A stretch of DNA of 64,000 nucleotides from an uncultured Aquimarina sp. (lineage in GTDB: Bacteria; Bacteroidota; Bacteroidia; Flavobacteriales; Flavobacteriaceae), in the NCBI GenBank assembly GCA_947492105.1, contig CANLMN010000001.1:310001-374000 (forward strand), read 5' to 3'. The notes under the pieces are model-generated. The model was given only the letters and a program-made list of their open reading frames with translations. It made no database searches and was not told the origin of the DNA. Below, piece after piece: positions 8,948 to 18,186 of this stretch. The translations under genes and the position numbers were made by a program. How positions within the stretch are numbered: the stretch's first letter is position 1; the number at the start of each line of letters is the position of its first letter.

Positions 8948-10600
8948 ATGTCACTCCAAAAGAAAAAAAACGTTATCCAACTTGCAAAAAAAATTACCTT
9001 AGGACTTGTAATTCTGGGAATTATTGCTTTTGGTATTGGTGCGTTTTTATTGTACACCCATACTCAAAACGACAAATACGAATTAACCCCGGCAGATCCG
9101 GAAACCATACCAGAGTTCACATCCATCCCACTTGATTTTACGCATTACTACGCCAAAGATATTTCACTACCACTAGCGCCGTCTGCACTCATTGATATAG
9201 ATAACGATGCAATTGATGAAGTTTTTTTTGGAGGTGGTTTAGATCAAAAAGATGCTTTGCTTGCCTATCGAGATGGCAAATTTGTCGATATCATTTCGGA
9301 TACCGGAATTCCCAAAAAAAGAAACTTCACTACTCTAGGAGTTGGATCTGCGGATTTTGACAATAATGGTTTTACTGATCTTATCGTAAGTCGTGAAGAC
9401 GGACTTACCATTTATTATAATCAAAACGCAAAATTTACAGCAATACAAGTAGGTACACCTATAGACAATCAACTAACCCCAACAGGTATCACATTAGGAG
9501 ATGTGAATAAAGATGGCCATGTTGACATCTTTCTCACCTCGTGTTTACGCAAAGACTTACAATTAGCAGCAGGCAGTGCACCAGCAAAGTCATACAAAAG
9601 CACTGGAGCCTTGCTTATCAACAAAGGTAATAACACTTTTGTCAATATGACCGAAGAAGCGGGCCTTGTCTACGACAAAAACGCCTACTCCGGAATGATC
9701 ATTGATATTGACAACAACTCATGGTTAGATCTAGTGGTAGCCTATGAAAATGGTGAAGTACGGATTTATGAAAACACCAAAGATCTTAATTTTGTTCTTC
9801 GCGAAAACCCATTAACAAACAAGATTGCTGCCCTTACAGGAATTGCTTCTGGAGATTACAACAACGATGGTTTTGTAGATTTTTTCTTTTCGAATAGCGG
9901 ATCTACACTACCAGAATTTATGGCAACAAAAAACACAGAAGACCCTTCCAAAGTCTATCAAAAATGGTCATTATTGCGGAATGACAAGGGCTTTAAGTTT
10001 ACAGATGTTGCAGCCCAAAGCAAATTAGCTAATTATGAATGGTCCAAAGGAGCTGTAATGGCAGATATGAATAATGATGGACTACAGGATTTGATCGTTG
10101 CAGAAAATGATGTCGATTTTCTACCCAACAAATATTTTAAACTCCCAGGGCGTTTTTTATTGCAACAAGAAGACCATACCTTTGTTCCTGTAGAAAAAGA
10201 AGCTGGTGTCGTTTCTCAAGAATATAGTATTAGCCCGCTCGTCAGTGATTTTAATTTAGATGGCTACCTAGACTTGATTTGGACAAATATCAACGCACCT
10301 TCTCAAGCTTTTATCAGTAACGGAGGTAGCAATAACTATATCCAGATAAAAATAGCAAGTGATGCCGTTTCTCTTGGTGCCAAAATCAATGTCCTCACCC
10401 CAACCAAAAATTTATTAGAACATTTTGTTGTAGGAGAAGGCCTCTGTAGTGACCAAACTTCTTTGGTACATTTTGGACTAGGGAAAGACAAAAGAGTGTA
10501 CAAAATTATGATTTACTACACCGATTCCTATAAAGATGTGGTCAAAAACCCCAAAATTAACACTGTCGTAGATGTCAAGCAGCGTCACTTAATTAAATAA
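8948..10600 (+). CDS. Membrane-anchored FG-GAP/VCBS repeat protein, CRTAC1 family
   Basis: A 550-residue protein. One N-terminal membrane segment (LVILGIIAFGIGAFLLYTH, about residues 20-38) acts as signal anchor. A series of FG-GAP repeats with calcium-loop patterns follows (DIDNDAIDE, DFDNNGFTDL, DVNKDGHVDIF, DIDNNSWLDL, DYNNDGFVDF, DMNNDGLQDL, DFNLDGYLDL), forming a seven-bladed propeller. The C-terminus (LGAKINVLTP to VHFGLG) is an ASPIC/UnbV-type module. These proteins are extracellular and probably bind calcium and carbohydrate or protein partners; the ligand is unknown. Confidence 0.9.
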   Translation: MSLQKKKNVIQLAKKITLGLVILGIIAFGIGAFLLYTHTQNDKYELTPADPETIPEFTSIPLDFTHYYAKDISLPLAPSALIDIDNDAIDEVFFGGGLDQKDALLAYRDGKFVDIISDTGIPKKRNFTTLGVGSADFDNNGFTDLIVSREDGLTIYYNQNAKFTAIQVGTPIDNQLTPTGITLGDVNKDGHVDIFLTSCLRKDLQLAAGSAPAKSYKSTGALLINKGNNTFVNMTEEAGLVYDKNAYSGMIIDIDNNSWLDLVVAYENGEVRIYENTKDLNFVLRENPLTNKIAALTGIASGDYNNDGFVDFFFSNSGSTLPEFMATKNTEDPSKVYQKWSLLRNDKGFKFTDVAAQSKLANYEWSKGAVMADMNNDGLQDLIVAENDVDFLPNKYFKLPGRFLLQQEDHTFVPVEKEAGVVSQEYSISPLVSDFNLDGYLDLIWTNINAPSQAFISNGGSNNYIQIKIASDAVSLGAKINVLTPTKNLLEHFVVGEGLCSDQTSLVHFGLGKDKRVYKIMIYYTDSYKDVVKNPKINTVVDVKQRHLIK

Positions 10601-10679
10601 ACATTGACAAAAACTGTTTGACAGCAGTATAGACACTCCCTTTTACTCATCAACAATAATTAAAAAATTTCAAAAAAAA

Positions 10680-11339
10680 TTGAGTTTTAAAAAATTATAT
10701 AATTTCCTAGAAGAGCTGCAAAAAAACAACTCCAAAGATTGGATGGATAGCAATCGTAAATACTATCACGAAGTTCGTGACTGGTATATCAACTGGCTAG
10801 ATATGATGAATGAAAGGTTAGCCGAGATCGATGATGATTATTTTGACACTCCAGGCAAAAAAGCAATCAATCGTATTAATAACAATCTTCTCTTTCACCC
10901 CAACAAACCTACTTACAAAGATCATTTTGGCGCTGGACTGGATCAGCGTAGTAAGCAGGGAGATTTCTATATCCAATTAGGTATTTCAGAATCCCTAATT
11001 GCAGGAGGATATTACCATCCTGACTCCAAAATACTAAGAAGCATTAGAGACGCCATAGATTATAATGGAGAAGAACTCAAAGCTATCCTCAACAAAAAAA
11101 GTTTCAAAAACACTTTTGACAAACTAATTGACGAAGAAAACCGACTAATCAATGCACCAAAAGGTTTCTCTCAAGATCATCCGCACATAGACCTACTACG
11201 ATACAAAACCTTTGCTGTAGTACATCATTTAACACAAAAAGAAGTTTTTCAAGATAATTTTGAAGGAAAGGTTATTAAGATTTATAAAGAAATGCTCCCT
11301 TTTAGACGTTATTTAAATGAGGCTGTTTCTGTAACATAG
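10680..11339 (+). CDS. DUF2461 domain protein (TIGR02453 family), TTG start
   Basis: A 219-residue protein of unknown function belonging to the DUF2461 family. It shows the N-terminal block FLEELQKNNSKDWMDSNRKY and then RINNNLLFHPNKPTYKDHF and GGYYHPDSKILRSIRDAIDY. The start is a TTG at 10680. No in-frame ATG lies upstream, and the family N-terminus begins right there (SFKKLYNFLEEL). It is convergent with waaA, whose stop is 10 bases away. Confidence 0.9.
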   Translation: MSFKKLYNFLEELQKNNSKDWMDSNRKYYHEVRDWYINWLDMMNERLAEIDDDYFDTPGKKAINRINNNLLFHPNKPTYKDHFGAGLDQRSKQGDFYIQLGISESLIAGGYYHPDSKILRSIRDAIDYNGEELKAILNKKSFKNTFDKLIDEENRLINAPKGFSQDHPHIDLLRYKTFAVVHHLTQKEVFQDNFEGKVIKIYKEMLPFRRYLNEAVSVT

Positions 11340-11349
11340 ACCCACCTCC

Positions 11350-12600
11350 CTACTTGGGGCTTTGTAATAATTGGGCTATATACTCAACCACTTTTGCTGT
11401 AGCCCCTGTATGACTCTTTATAAAATCTCCTGCAATGATCCCGGCTTGCTCTCTGAAATTTTTATCCGTTTCTAAACGTGTCATAATCTCCTTCAACTCC
11501 GCTGCTGTACTTACAGAAAACAAGCCTGCTAGTTTTTGTAATTGTTTTGCTTCTAGGAAACGATCAAAATTTTTCCCTATAACTATCGGAATTCCAAAAG
11601 TAGCTGCCTCTAGGATATTATGTAATCCAGCAGTACCCATACCCCCTCCTACATAAGCGATATCTGCATAACTATAAATACGTGTAAGATACCCAATGGC
11701 ATCCACTATGAGCACTTGATAATCGGACAAGACTTTGCCATCTTTTTCAGAAAGCAATACGCTACGCATCTTTAGTTTGTTCTGTAACGTCGCTAGACTA
11801 GTAGGCTTTATTTCATGTGGAGCCATCACAAAACATACGGTAGGAGCAGCAGCATGTATATACTCCAGCAACACCGCGTCATCCTCTGGCCATGTACTAC
11901 CGCAAACTACACATAAACGATCTTGGACAAAATCAACTATATCAACCAAGGTATTATCCATTTCTAACTGGCTAGACACTCGATCAAATCGTGTATCACC
12001 ACTGAGTGTTGCATTAGTATAGCCCAAATCTGACAACACTTCTTTGGAAAATACATCTTGCACAAAAAAATGTTGTACATTTTGCAATACAGGTTGCATA
12101 AACTTCCCATACCACCTAAAGAAGATCTGATCTCTCCTGAACGTGGCAGATACGTACAAGGTTGGTATTTTCATTTCTCCCAACTGTATCAAAAAGTTTG
12201 GCCAAAATTCATATTTGACAAATACAACCAATTCTGGATGAACGAGCTCCACAAATTTCCGCGCATTACTCTTTGTATCCAAAGGCATATAAGTTACCAC
12301 ATCTGCCAAAGGACTGTCTTTTTTAATCTCATAACCTGAAGGCGAAAAAAAGGTAATGATCAACTTATGCTCTGGATATTTTTGCCGCAGCGCCTCCATC
12401 ACAGGAACCCCTTGCTCATACTCTCCTAATGAAGCACAGTGAAACCAAATAACCCGATCCGTTGCAGAAATTTTGTGTTTCAATAATTCAAAAACCACCT
12501 TTCTACCATCTACGGATCGTTGCAGCTTATCACTAAACAAGCCTGCCAAAGGCAATACTCGACTAATCATACTGATGACAAAATTATATATAAAAAACAA
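11350..12600 (-). CDS. waaA: 3-deoxy-D-manno-octulosonic acid (Kdo) transferase
   Basis: Transfers Kdo from CMP-Kdo to lipid A precursor at the inner face of the cytoplasmic membrane, a step of lipopolysaccharide core synthesis. The protein has 416 residues. An N-terminal membrane-associated segment (VISMISRVLPLAGLF) precedes the GT30 N-domain with WFHCASLGEYEQG, FFSPSGYE and KYEFWPNFL. The C-domain has VCGSTWPEDD, APHEI, GGGMGTAGLHNILEAATFGIP and GKNFDRF. All are diagnostic of WaaA/KdtA. It stands alone, with about 200 AT-rich bases upstream. Confidence 0.95.
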   Translation of the reverse strand: MFFIYNFVISMISRVLPLAGLFSDKLQRSVDGRKVVFELLKHKISATDRVIWFHCASLGEYEQGVPVMEALRQKYPEHKLIITFFSPSGYEIKKDSPLADVVTYMPLDTKSNARKFVELVHPELVVFVKYEFWPNFLIQLGEMKIPTLYVSATFRRDQIFFRWYGKFMQPVLQNVQHFFVQDVFSKEVLSDLGYTNATLSGDTRFDRVSSQLEMDNTLVDIVDFVQDRLCVVCGSTWPEDDAVLLEYIHAAAPTVCFVMAPHEIKPTSLATLQNKLKMRSVLLSEKDGKVLSDYQVLIVDAIGYLTRIYSYADIAYVGGGMGTAGLHNILEAATFGIPIVIGKNFDRFLEAKQLQKLAGLFSVSTAAELKEIMTRLETDKNFREQAGIIAGDFIKSHTGATAKVVEYIAQLLQSPK

Positions 12601-12806
12601 AGGCGTAATTTTTTATTGCTAAAATACGCTCTTTTACGAAATCTTATCTTTAACTTCTATGTACTTTTTATAATTTCCAAAAAAACTATCTTTCCCGAGT
12701 GTATTTCTACACCTCCTTATGGTTTTGAAACACCACTGCGAAACCAAAAACAACTTGTTCTCAAGAAAACTCGCCCCACAAAAGACTTCTTTATGTAATG
12801 CCCCTT

Positions 12807-14363
12807 TTATTTTTTTATAAAAATACGAGAACGTGTAACACCATCATGTTTTACAGAAACAAGGTATACACCATTTTTCAAATTACTTGTATCTAGATCA
12901 AGTCTTTCATTAAATGTTTCGGAAAGAACAACCCTTCCTTGTATATCACGAAGAACTACACTGTATAACGACTTTTGGGCTGTGCGGATACGCAGCTCAT
13001 CATCAAACGGATTAGGAAATACATCAATTTCTTTAGCATCCGCACCAAAATTGGTTACCGACAAAACATCTGGTTCTAGATCTGCATAAAATTCTATACG
13101 CTGCCCACCTACAAGGCGATCAGATACGATTGTAACTTGTTCATCTAATGCTTCTGTATCAATGACAAAAATTTTGCTTTGATTTTTTGCAAGCCCTTTG
13201 AGACTAACAGTAGCCCTAACACCATTAACAGAAGGGTAGGCATCATAATATATAGGCGCAGTACCTTCATTACGGATGGTTAGTTCCGTCTTACGACCAT
13301 CAGTTCTAAAACTGGTTACGCTAAAACGGTATCCCACATTCATTCCAGCCTCTTTAATCCTTTCTTTTGATTGATATTTTAGTTGATCATTCCCAATCAT
13401 ATAGGTAACATCATAACGTTTTACCAAGTCTTCAAAACTCGTCCCATGAGGTCCATTTGGCACATCCAACACATGCTCTTGATCAAAATCAGTATAATAA
13501 TTAAACTCTCCTCCCGCTACTGATGCATTGGCCCTATTAGCCCCAAAAAACAACCAAGAAGATCGGTTATACTCATCATTACTCTCGGAATGCCTCCTAT
13601 GCAGGAATGAATCATCAAATACTCCAAAATTCAAATCTTTTAGTGAATCATCCTGAACAAATGGCGTATAACTATCAGAAGCTGCATCAATGGAAATAGC
13701 CCATTGCGTATGTATAAATTGTGTATTTACATGTTTCAAGAAATCTGCTTGATAAGCCTTGGAAGGAAAAGTTTGTCCAAAATCGAGAGGACCATCATAG
13801 AGGTGATATTCTGAATAAGAACCAAAACCAATTTGCAAAAATGCTATTCTAGGATCGGCATCATAGCGCTTGGCGAATTCTGTATAAAAATCTTTGGTGA
13901 AATTTTGTAGCGCTGCACTCGACCAATCAGGCACATAGGTAGATTTCTTTTCTACCCTCAGAATTTGATCATTATAGGTACTCAAACTCCTTATGTAATC
14001 CGGAACACTCGGTTTTGTCACTCCTGGGTACACGTATCTGAATCGCAATATTGCCTGATGTCCTCTACTTGCCACAGCCTCTAACAAATTGTCTACAGCC
14101 GTCCAATCGTATGCATCCTTATCTGTAATAACATCCGCATAAACAAGATACGAGAATTCTAATTGCACATGATCTCCTAAGGCAGTTAAAGCAGTATTAT
14201 TATCCGTCCAAAACACAATTCCGGTCATTGGCTGCACCTTTGTTATTTCTGAGTGCAAGCCCAAGTTTCGATAATTTTGTGCTGACACACTAGCATTCAA
14301 AAAGATAAACAGCCCTATACCTATCGAATGTACCAATACGCAAACGTTTTTAACAAATTTCAT
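12807..14363 (-). CDS. DUF4832/DUF4874 protein with T9SS type A sorting domain
   Basis: A 518-residue exported protein. A signal peptide ends near SVSAQ (residue 29). The body resembles the DUF4874-DUF4832 pair of glycoside-hydrolase-like (beta/alpha)8 proteins: FSYLVYADVITDKDAYDW, AILRFRYVYPG, IAFLQIGFGSYSEYHLYDGP, DIDAASDS-like strand end and LTIRNEGTAPIYYDAYPSV. The last 75 residues (DVFPNPFDDELRIRT to SRIFIKK) are a type IX secretion sorting domain, so the protein is released or anchored at the cell surface. A sugar substrate is likely but not known. Three stretches of low homology to neighbours suggest no operon. Confidence 0.85.
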   Translation of the reverse strand: MKFVKNVCVLVHSIGIGLFIFLNASVSAQNYRNLGLHSEITKVQPMTGIVFWTDNNTALTALGDHVQLEFSYLVYADVITDKDAYDWTAVDNLLEAVASRGHQAILRFRYVYPGVTKPSVPDYIRSLSTYNDQILRVEKKSTYVPDWSSAALQNFTKDFYTEFAKRYDADPRIAFLQIGFGSYSEYHLYDGPLDFGQTFPSKAYQADFLKHVNTQFIHTQWAISIDAASDSYTPFVQDDSLKDLNFGVFDDSFLHRRHSESNDEYNRSSWLFFGANRANASVAGGEFNYYTDFDQEHVLDVPNGPHGTSFEDLVKRYDVTYMIGNDQLKYQSKERIKEAGMNVGYRFSVTSFRTDGRKTELTIRNEGTAPIYYDAYPSVNGVRATVSLKGLAKNQSKIFVIDTEALDEQVTIVSDRLVGGQRIEFYADLEPDVLSVTNFGADAKEIDVFPNPFDDELRIRTAQKSLYSVVLRDIQGRVVLSETFNERLDLDTSNLKNGVYLVSVKHDGVTRSRIFIKK

Positions 14364-15141
14364 GTTTCTTGAGTTTATACCACTACATTATTCTAGTCCA
14401 AAAACTTAATTACGAATTACTTTCTACTTATCATTTATGCTAAAACGAAGCCAAAATAAGGTTCAAATTCTACATTCTGAATCTGAATAAGAGAAAGCAT
14501 CGAGTCATATTCTAATACAAACTATAAATGTCGTGATCTTGATTACTAAAGGTTATGAGATCGCAAATAAAAGTTTCTAAACTATCTTTAGATAAAAACG
14601 AGGGGGTATTCGCGAAATTACTTAAACTAAACTCAAAAACTATAACAATTCGTATACTCAGGATCATTTTTCTTGAATCTAAAGTTCAAAACCCTATTCG
14701 CACATCTAGTTTGGACATTTCTCAAAAAATACTAGCTTCAAAATAGTAAACATCATTTCTGCACGAAATACCATGATCAGTTTAGCAAACTCCATTCTCT
14801 GCCCCTACATCTTACATCTCTTCCCAAACTGTACAATTGCTCTATCTAATTATGCCAACTTAGAAAACAAAATAAGCTGATTTTTTCATGCTTTTTTATC
14901 TTAATCCCTTGCTCTTTGGAAAAAATAATACTGACAGCAAAAAAACATTTTATAACACCAAAGCAAAAACACCTAAAAAACAACCTGTTAAACCCAAAAT
15001 ATTAAAATCAAAAAGGGCGATCACCGTGCTCAAAAAAGAAGACAATAAAACCTCAAAGTTCGTGAAGAAATAATGCTATAGGATCGCTTGATATTTTGTA
15101 TTTTTACGGTCCAGTAATAGTCACGCTAACGAATCTCTTTC
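14364..15141. other. Gene-free gap, 778 bp
   Basis: Contains two short open frames, 14555-14746 and 14888-15073 (61 codons, Lys-rich), neither with a recognisable motif or start signal. No repeat of families A-C is present. I see no supported feature. Confidence 0.5.
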
Positions 15142-16308
15142 ATGAAAAGAATACAAATGGTGGACCTCAAAGGTCAGTATGCAGCTATCAAAGAACGTGT
15201 CGATACTTCTATCCAAGAAGTTATAGACGCTGCAGCCTTTATTAATGGTCCTGAGGTACACCAATTTCAAAAAGAATTGGAAGATTACCTGAACGTAAAG
15301 CATGTTATACCCTGTGCTAATGGTACTGATGCGCTGCAAATTGCCATGATGGGATTAGGCTTACAACCTGGTGATGAAGTTATTACTGCTGATTTTACTT
15401 TTGCAGCTACAGTAGAAGTAATTGCTTTACTACAACTGACACCTGTATTAGTTGATGTAGACCCTAGTACTTTTAACATCGATACGGAAGCCATAAAAAA
15501 GGCTATTACACCAAAAACAAAAGCTATTGTCCCTGTTCATCTATTTGGACAAGCAGCAGATATGGAGACTATACTAGCTATAGCCAAAGAACATCAGTTA
15601 TATATCATCGAAGATAACGCACAAGGTATTGGCGCTAATTATCGTTTTGCTGATGGCAACACTATAAAAACTGGAGGTATGGGCCATGTGGCCTCTACTT
15701 CTTTTTTCCCATCCAAAAACTTAGGATGTTACGGTGATGGTGGTGCGATTTTTACCAACGATGATGACTTAGCACACACGATGCGCGGAATTGTAAATCA
15801 CGGAATGTATCAACGATACCATCATGATGTAGTGGGAGTAAACTCCCGCTTGGACTCTATCCAAGCCGCCGTGTTACGCGCAAAACTACCAAAACTAGAT
15901 AGCTATAACGATGCCCGTCGTAATGCTGCTAGAGAATACAACAAAGCTTTTGCTGGTATTACAAATATCATAACGCCAAAAATAAAATGTACTACAAATC
16001 AAGAAAGCACTGCATTATGTGACAACTGTAATTGTCACGTATTCCATCAATACACCCTTCGTATACTGAATACCGACCGGGATGCCTTAGTGGCGCATCT
16101 TCAAGAAAAAGAAATTCCTTGTGGAGTCTATTATCCAATCCCGTTACATTTGCAAAAAGCATATCAGGACGAACGTTATGACGAAGCCGATTTTCCTGTA
16201 ACGAATCAATTAGTCAAAGAGGTAATTTCTTTGCCTATGCATACAGAATTAGACCAGGAACAAATTGCTTTTATAACCAATACGGTTATTACTTTTATGA
16301 ATTCCTAA
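15142..16308 (+). CDS. DegT/DnrJ/EryC1/StrS-family PLP sugar aminotransferase
   Basis: Transaminates a nucleotide-linked keto-sugar during surface polysaccharide synthesis. The protein has 388 residues. PLP enzyme blocks are CANGTDALQIA (phosphate loop), ADFTFAATVEVI, IEDNAQGIGA (Asp binding the pyridine ring) and SFFPSKNLGCYGDGGA with the Schiff-base lysine near residue 191, then NSRLDSIQAAVLRAKL. Near residues 282-300 there is a cysteine-rich insertion, C-x8-9-C-x2-C-x-C-H, just before FHQYTLRI. That is unusual in the broader family and could bind metal. The neighbours give no sugar pathway, so the substrate is unknown. Confidence 0.92.
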   Translation: MKRIQMVDLKGQYAAIKERVDTSIQEVIDAAAFINGPEVHQFQKELEDYLNVKHVIPCANGTDALQIAMMGLGLQPGDEVITADFTFAATVEVIALLQLTPVLVDVDPSTFNIDTEAIKKAITPKTKAIVPVHLFGQAADMETILAIAKEHQLYIIEDNAQGIGANYRFADGNTIKTGGMGHVASTSFFPSKNLGCYGDGGAIFTNDDDLAHTMRGIVNHGMYQRYHHDVVGVNSRLDSIQAAVLRAKLPKLDSYNDARRNAAREYNKAFAGITNIITPKIKCTTNQESTALCDNCNCHVFHQYTLRILNTDRDALVAHLQEKEIPCGVYYPIPLHLQKAYQDERYDEADFPVTNQLVKEVISLPMHTELDQEQIAFITNTVITFMNS

Positions 16309-16548
16309 CATTCTTGGATTGCCTCAAAAAAGCTCCAATACACAGAGAATACAAAAAAGAAAATCGTATCATTATTTTGACAACAAAAACAAAAAAATAA
16401 AGATTAGCACTATCGCAGAATTTGAAACATCAAATTACGATATCTAATACAACCGCTTTAATTTGAACTCAAAATTGGACCAAAACAGATCCTTTAACAC
16501 ATTTATTAGTTCAAAAAAGCAAGATTTATCCTAAATTGCTATTTTACA

Positions 16549-16974
16549 ATGCGGTACCAAACAAATATGAAACTACTTCAATACTTTACATCTATACCTA
16601 TAAGTACTTGTTGCGCAGCCCAAGGCAGTCTTCATATCAATTATGGCAGCTATAGTCATAGTACATCAAAAAAAGAGGTCCCCGAAAAACAAGCCCTTAA
16701 AAAAATAAAAATCAAAGAACACTCTCCAAAAGTTGCTATCTCAAAGATATTAGAAATAGCTCCAAAGACTCGGAACACTTTTATCAAAGCCATTACAACA
16801 AGAACAAAAATTGCTTTTGACACAGGCTCAATTACATTTGTACTGAGAGAAAACATACAAAAACATCTGTTTGTACTGGCAGCTGGCATACCAGCCGCAG
16901 AGACACTAGATACAAAAATACAACTAGATCAACTCGCTGTAATTTTTCTAAAAAGACATCATTACAATCACTGA
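16549..16974 (+). CDS. Possible small protein of unknown function
   Basis: A 141-codon open frame. A second ATG at 16567 gives MKLLQYFTSIPISTC and could be the true start. The body is Lys-rich with VPEKQALKKIKIKEHSP and a hydrophobic FVLAAGIPAAETL. No domain or signal is recognised and no homologue comes to mind. It sits in the right orientation between two plus-strand genes, but coding status is doubtful. Confidence 0.3.
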   Translation: MRYQTNMKLLQYFTSIPISTCCAAQGSLHINYGSYSHSTSKKEVPEKQALKKIKIKEHSPKVAISKILEIAPKTRNTFIKAITTRTKIAFDTGSITFVLRENIQKHLFVLAAGIPAAETLDTKIQLDQLAVIFLKRHHYNH

Positions 16975-17064
16975 TCCCCCTCTAGAAAATAGAAGCACTA
17001 TAGAAAAAATGGCTTTTATTACAAAGGACGGAATTATTTACAAAAACTAAAGGTATATTATAAT

Positions 17065-18186
17065 TTGGAAACTACTACGATCAACTTTACAATTTGTTAT
17101 AACGTAACCCCTAACTCGATACTATCGACCCCACTCCCTAATGCCTATTTGGTAGCATCACAGGACGGAACTCTTGGGTACATAGAAAAATTAGCCCTTC
17201 CGCACGTGTTAGATAGTTACAAAATCTCATACAAAGGTACAGGTCATGAACAGCTTTTAGAAATTTGTCAACTTTTAAAGCCTGATGTCTTAGCACAAAA
17301 ATTTCAACCAAAACGAAGAAAAGCATCTACCCTTACGGACATCATGGCAGATCCAAAGTCAAAACCCGTTGTGATGCAATATGTAAATCGCAAACTCACT
17401 ACTTTTTATCAAATTCTACAAAAAGAACACTACCCACTTTGTTATGATGCACAACGAAGGGAACCTATTCTTAATTCGTTATTAACACGAGAACAAGAAC
17501 CTTTAAAACCGCTTATTTCTTTTCAAAAAACAGCAGAAGGAATCCATTACAAATTTCAACTAGGAATTGGAGAAGAGATACTAACCCCATGCAAACACAC
17601 TATCATAAATCTGCATGACCAACCTGCACAACTAGTTATCGATCGCAAGTGGTACACCTTGGAACACGTAAATGCAAAAAAACTAAATCCTTTCCTTACT
17701 AAAGAAACAGTATTTATTCCTGCCAAGAACACTAAATTATATTTCGAAAAGTTTATTAGTGCAATCCTCAAAAAAGTAGAGATAGAAGCAGAAGGATTTT
17801 CTATTGAAACCTCAAGTGTTATCAGCAGTTATTCCCTAGAACTATACTATGATTTTTTTCTACAAAAAGTAGCTTGTCATATTCTATTTAACTATCAAGG
17901 CGTAGTTTTTTCTAGTTACGAAACTAGAAAAATTGCTACAGACATCAATTATGAAACCCAAGATATCACCTTAGTCCAAACTAAAAGAGCTCTAGAAGCA
18001 GAACTTGAGATTTCTCAAAAACTACTACAACTAGGACTGACAGAAGAATCTGGAAAATTCTTTTTGGAAGGAATAACAACCGAAGATTCCTATGCACTTG
18101 TAGGATGGTTAGCAAAAAATGAAACCACTCTAAAAAAAGAGCATTTTTCTATTGTTCCTATTGAGCTAGAGTCAAAAAAAAAATAA
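17065..18186 (+). CDS. SNF2-family helicase, N-terminal part (before frameshift)
   Basis: 373 codons ending at TAA 18184-18186, right after a run of ten A (18174-18183). The start is TTG at 17065; no in-frame ATG lies near. The sequence matches the N-terminal non-helicase region of Bacteroidetes SNF2-like DEAD/DEAH helicases (LSTPLPNAYLVASQDG, LLEICQLLKPDVLAQKF). It lacks any ATPase motif. The ATPase part continues in the -1 frame from 18183. Together they would give about 971 residues, a usual length for this family. The frames overlap only at 18165-18186, so the shift must occur at or near the A10 run. This is either a disruptive mutation, a sequencing error, or slippage that makes the full product. 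Confidence 0.8.
   Translation: METTTINFTICYNVTPNSILSTPLPNAYLVASQDGTLGYIEKLALPHVLDSYKISYKGTGHEQLLEICQLLKPDVLAQKFQPKRRKASTLTDIMADPKSKPVVMQYVNRKLTTFYQILQKEHYPLCYDAQRREPILNSLLTREQEPLKPLISFQKTAEGIHYKFQLGIGEEILTPCKHTIINLHDQPAQLVIDRKWYTLEHVNAKKLNPFLTKETVFIPAKNTKLYFEKFISAILKKVEIEAEGFSIETSSVISSYSLELYYDFFLQKVACHILFNYQGVVFSSYETRKIATDINYETQDITLVQTKRALEAELEISQKLLQLGLTEESGKFFLEGITTEDSYALVGWLAKNETTLKKEHFSIVPIELESKKK
18165..18186 (+). other. Frame-overlap window with A10 slippery run
   Basis: The downstream frame has a TGA stop at 18162-18164 and the upstream frame a TAA at 18184-18186. A continuous product therefore needs a -1 shift within these 22 bases. The A10 run at 18174-18183 is the only homopolymer there. 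Confidence 0.85.

Noticed and set aside
14555-15073. Two short plus-strand frames (63 and 61 codons) before the aminotransferase gene
   Set aside because: No motif, signal peptide, promoter or overlap supports them; the second is simply Lys/Thr-rich, as chance frames in A-rich DNA are.
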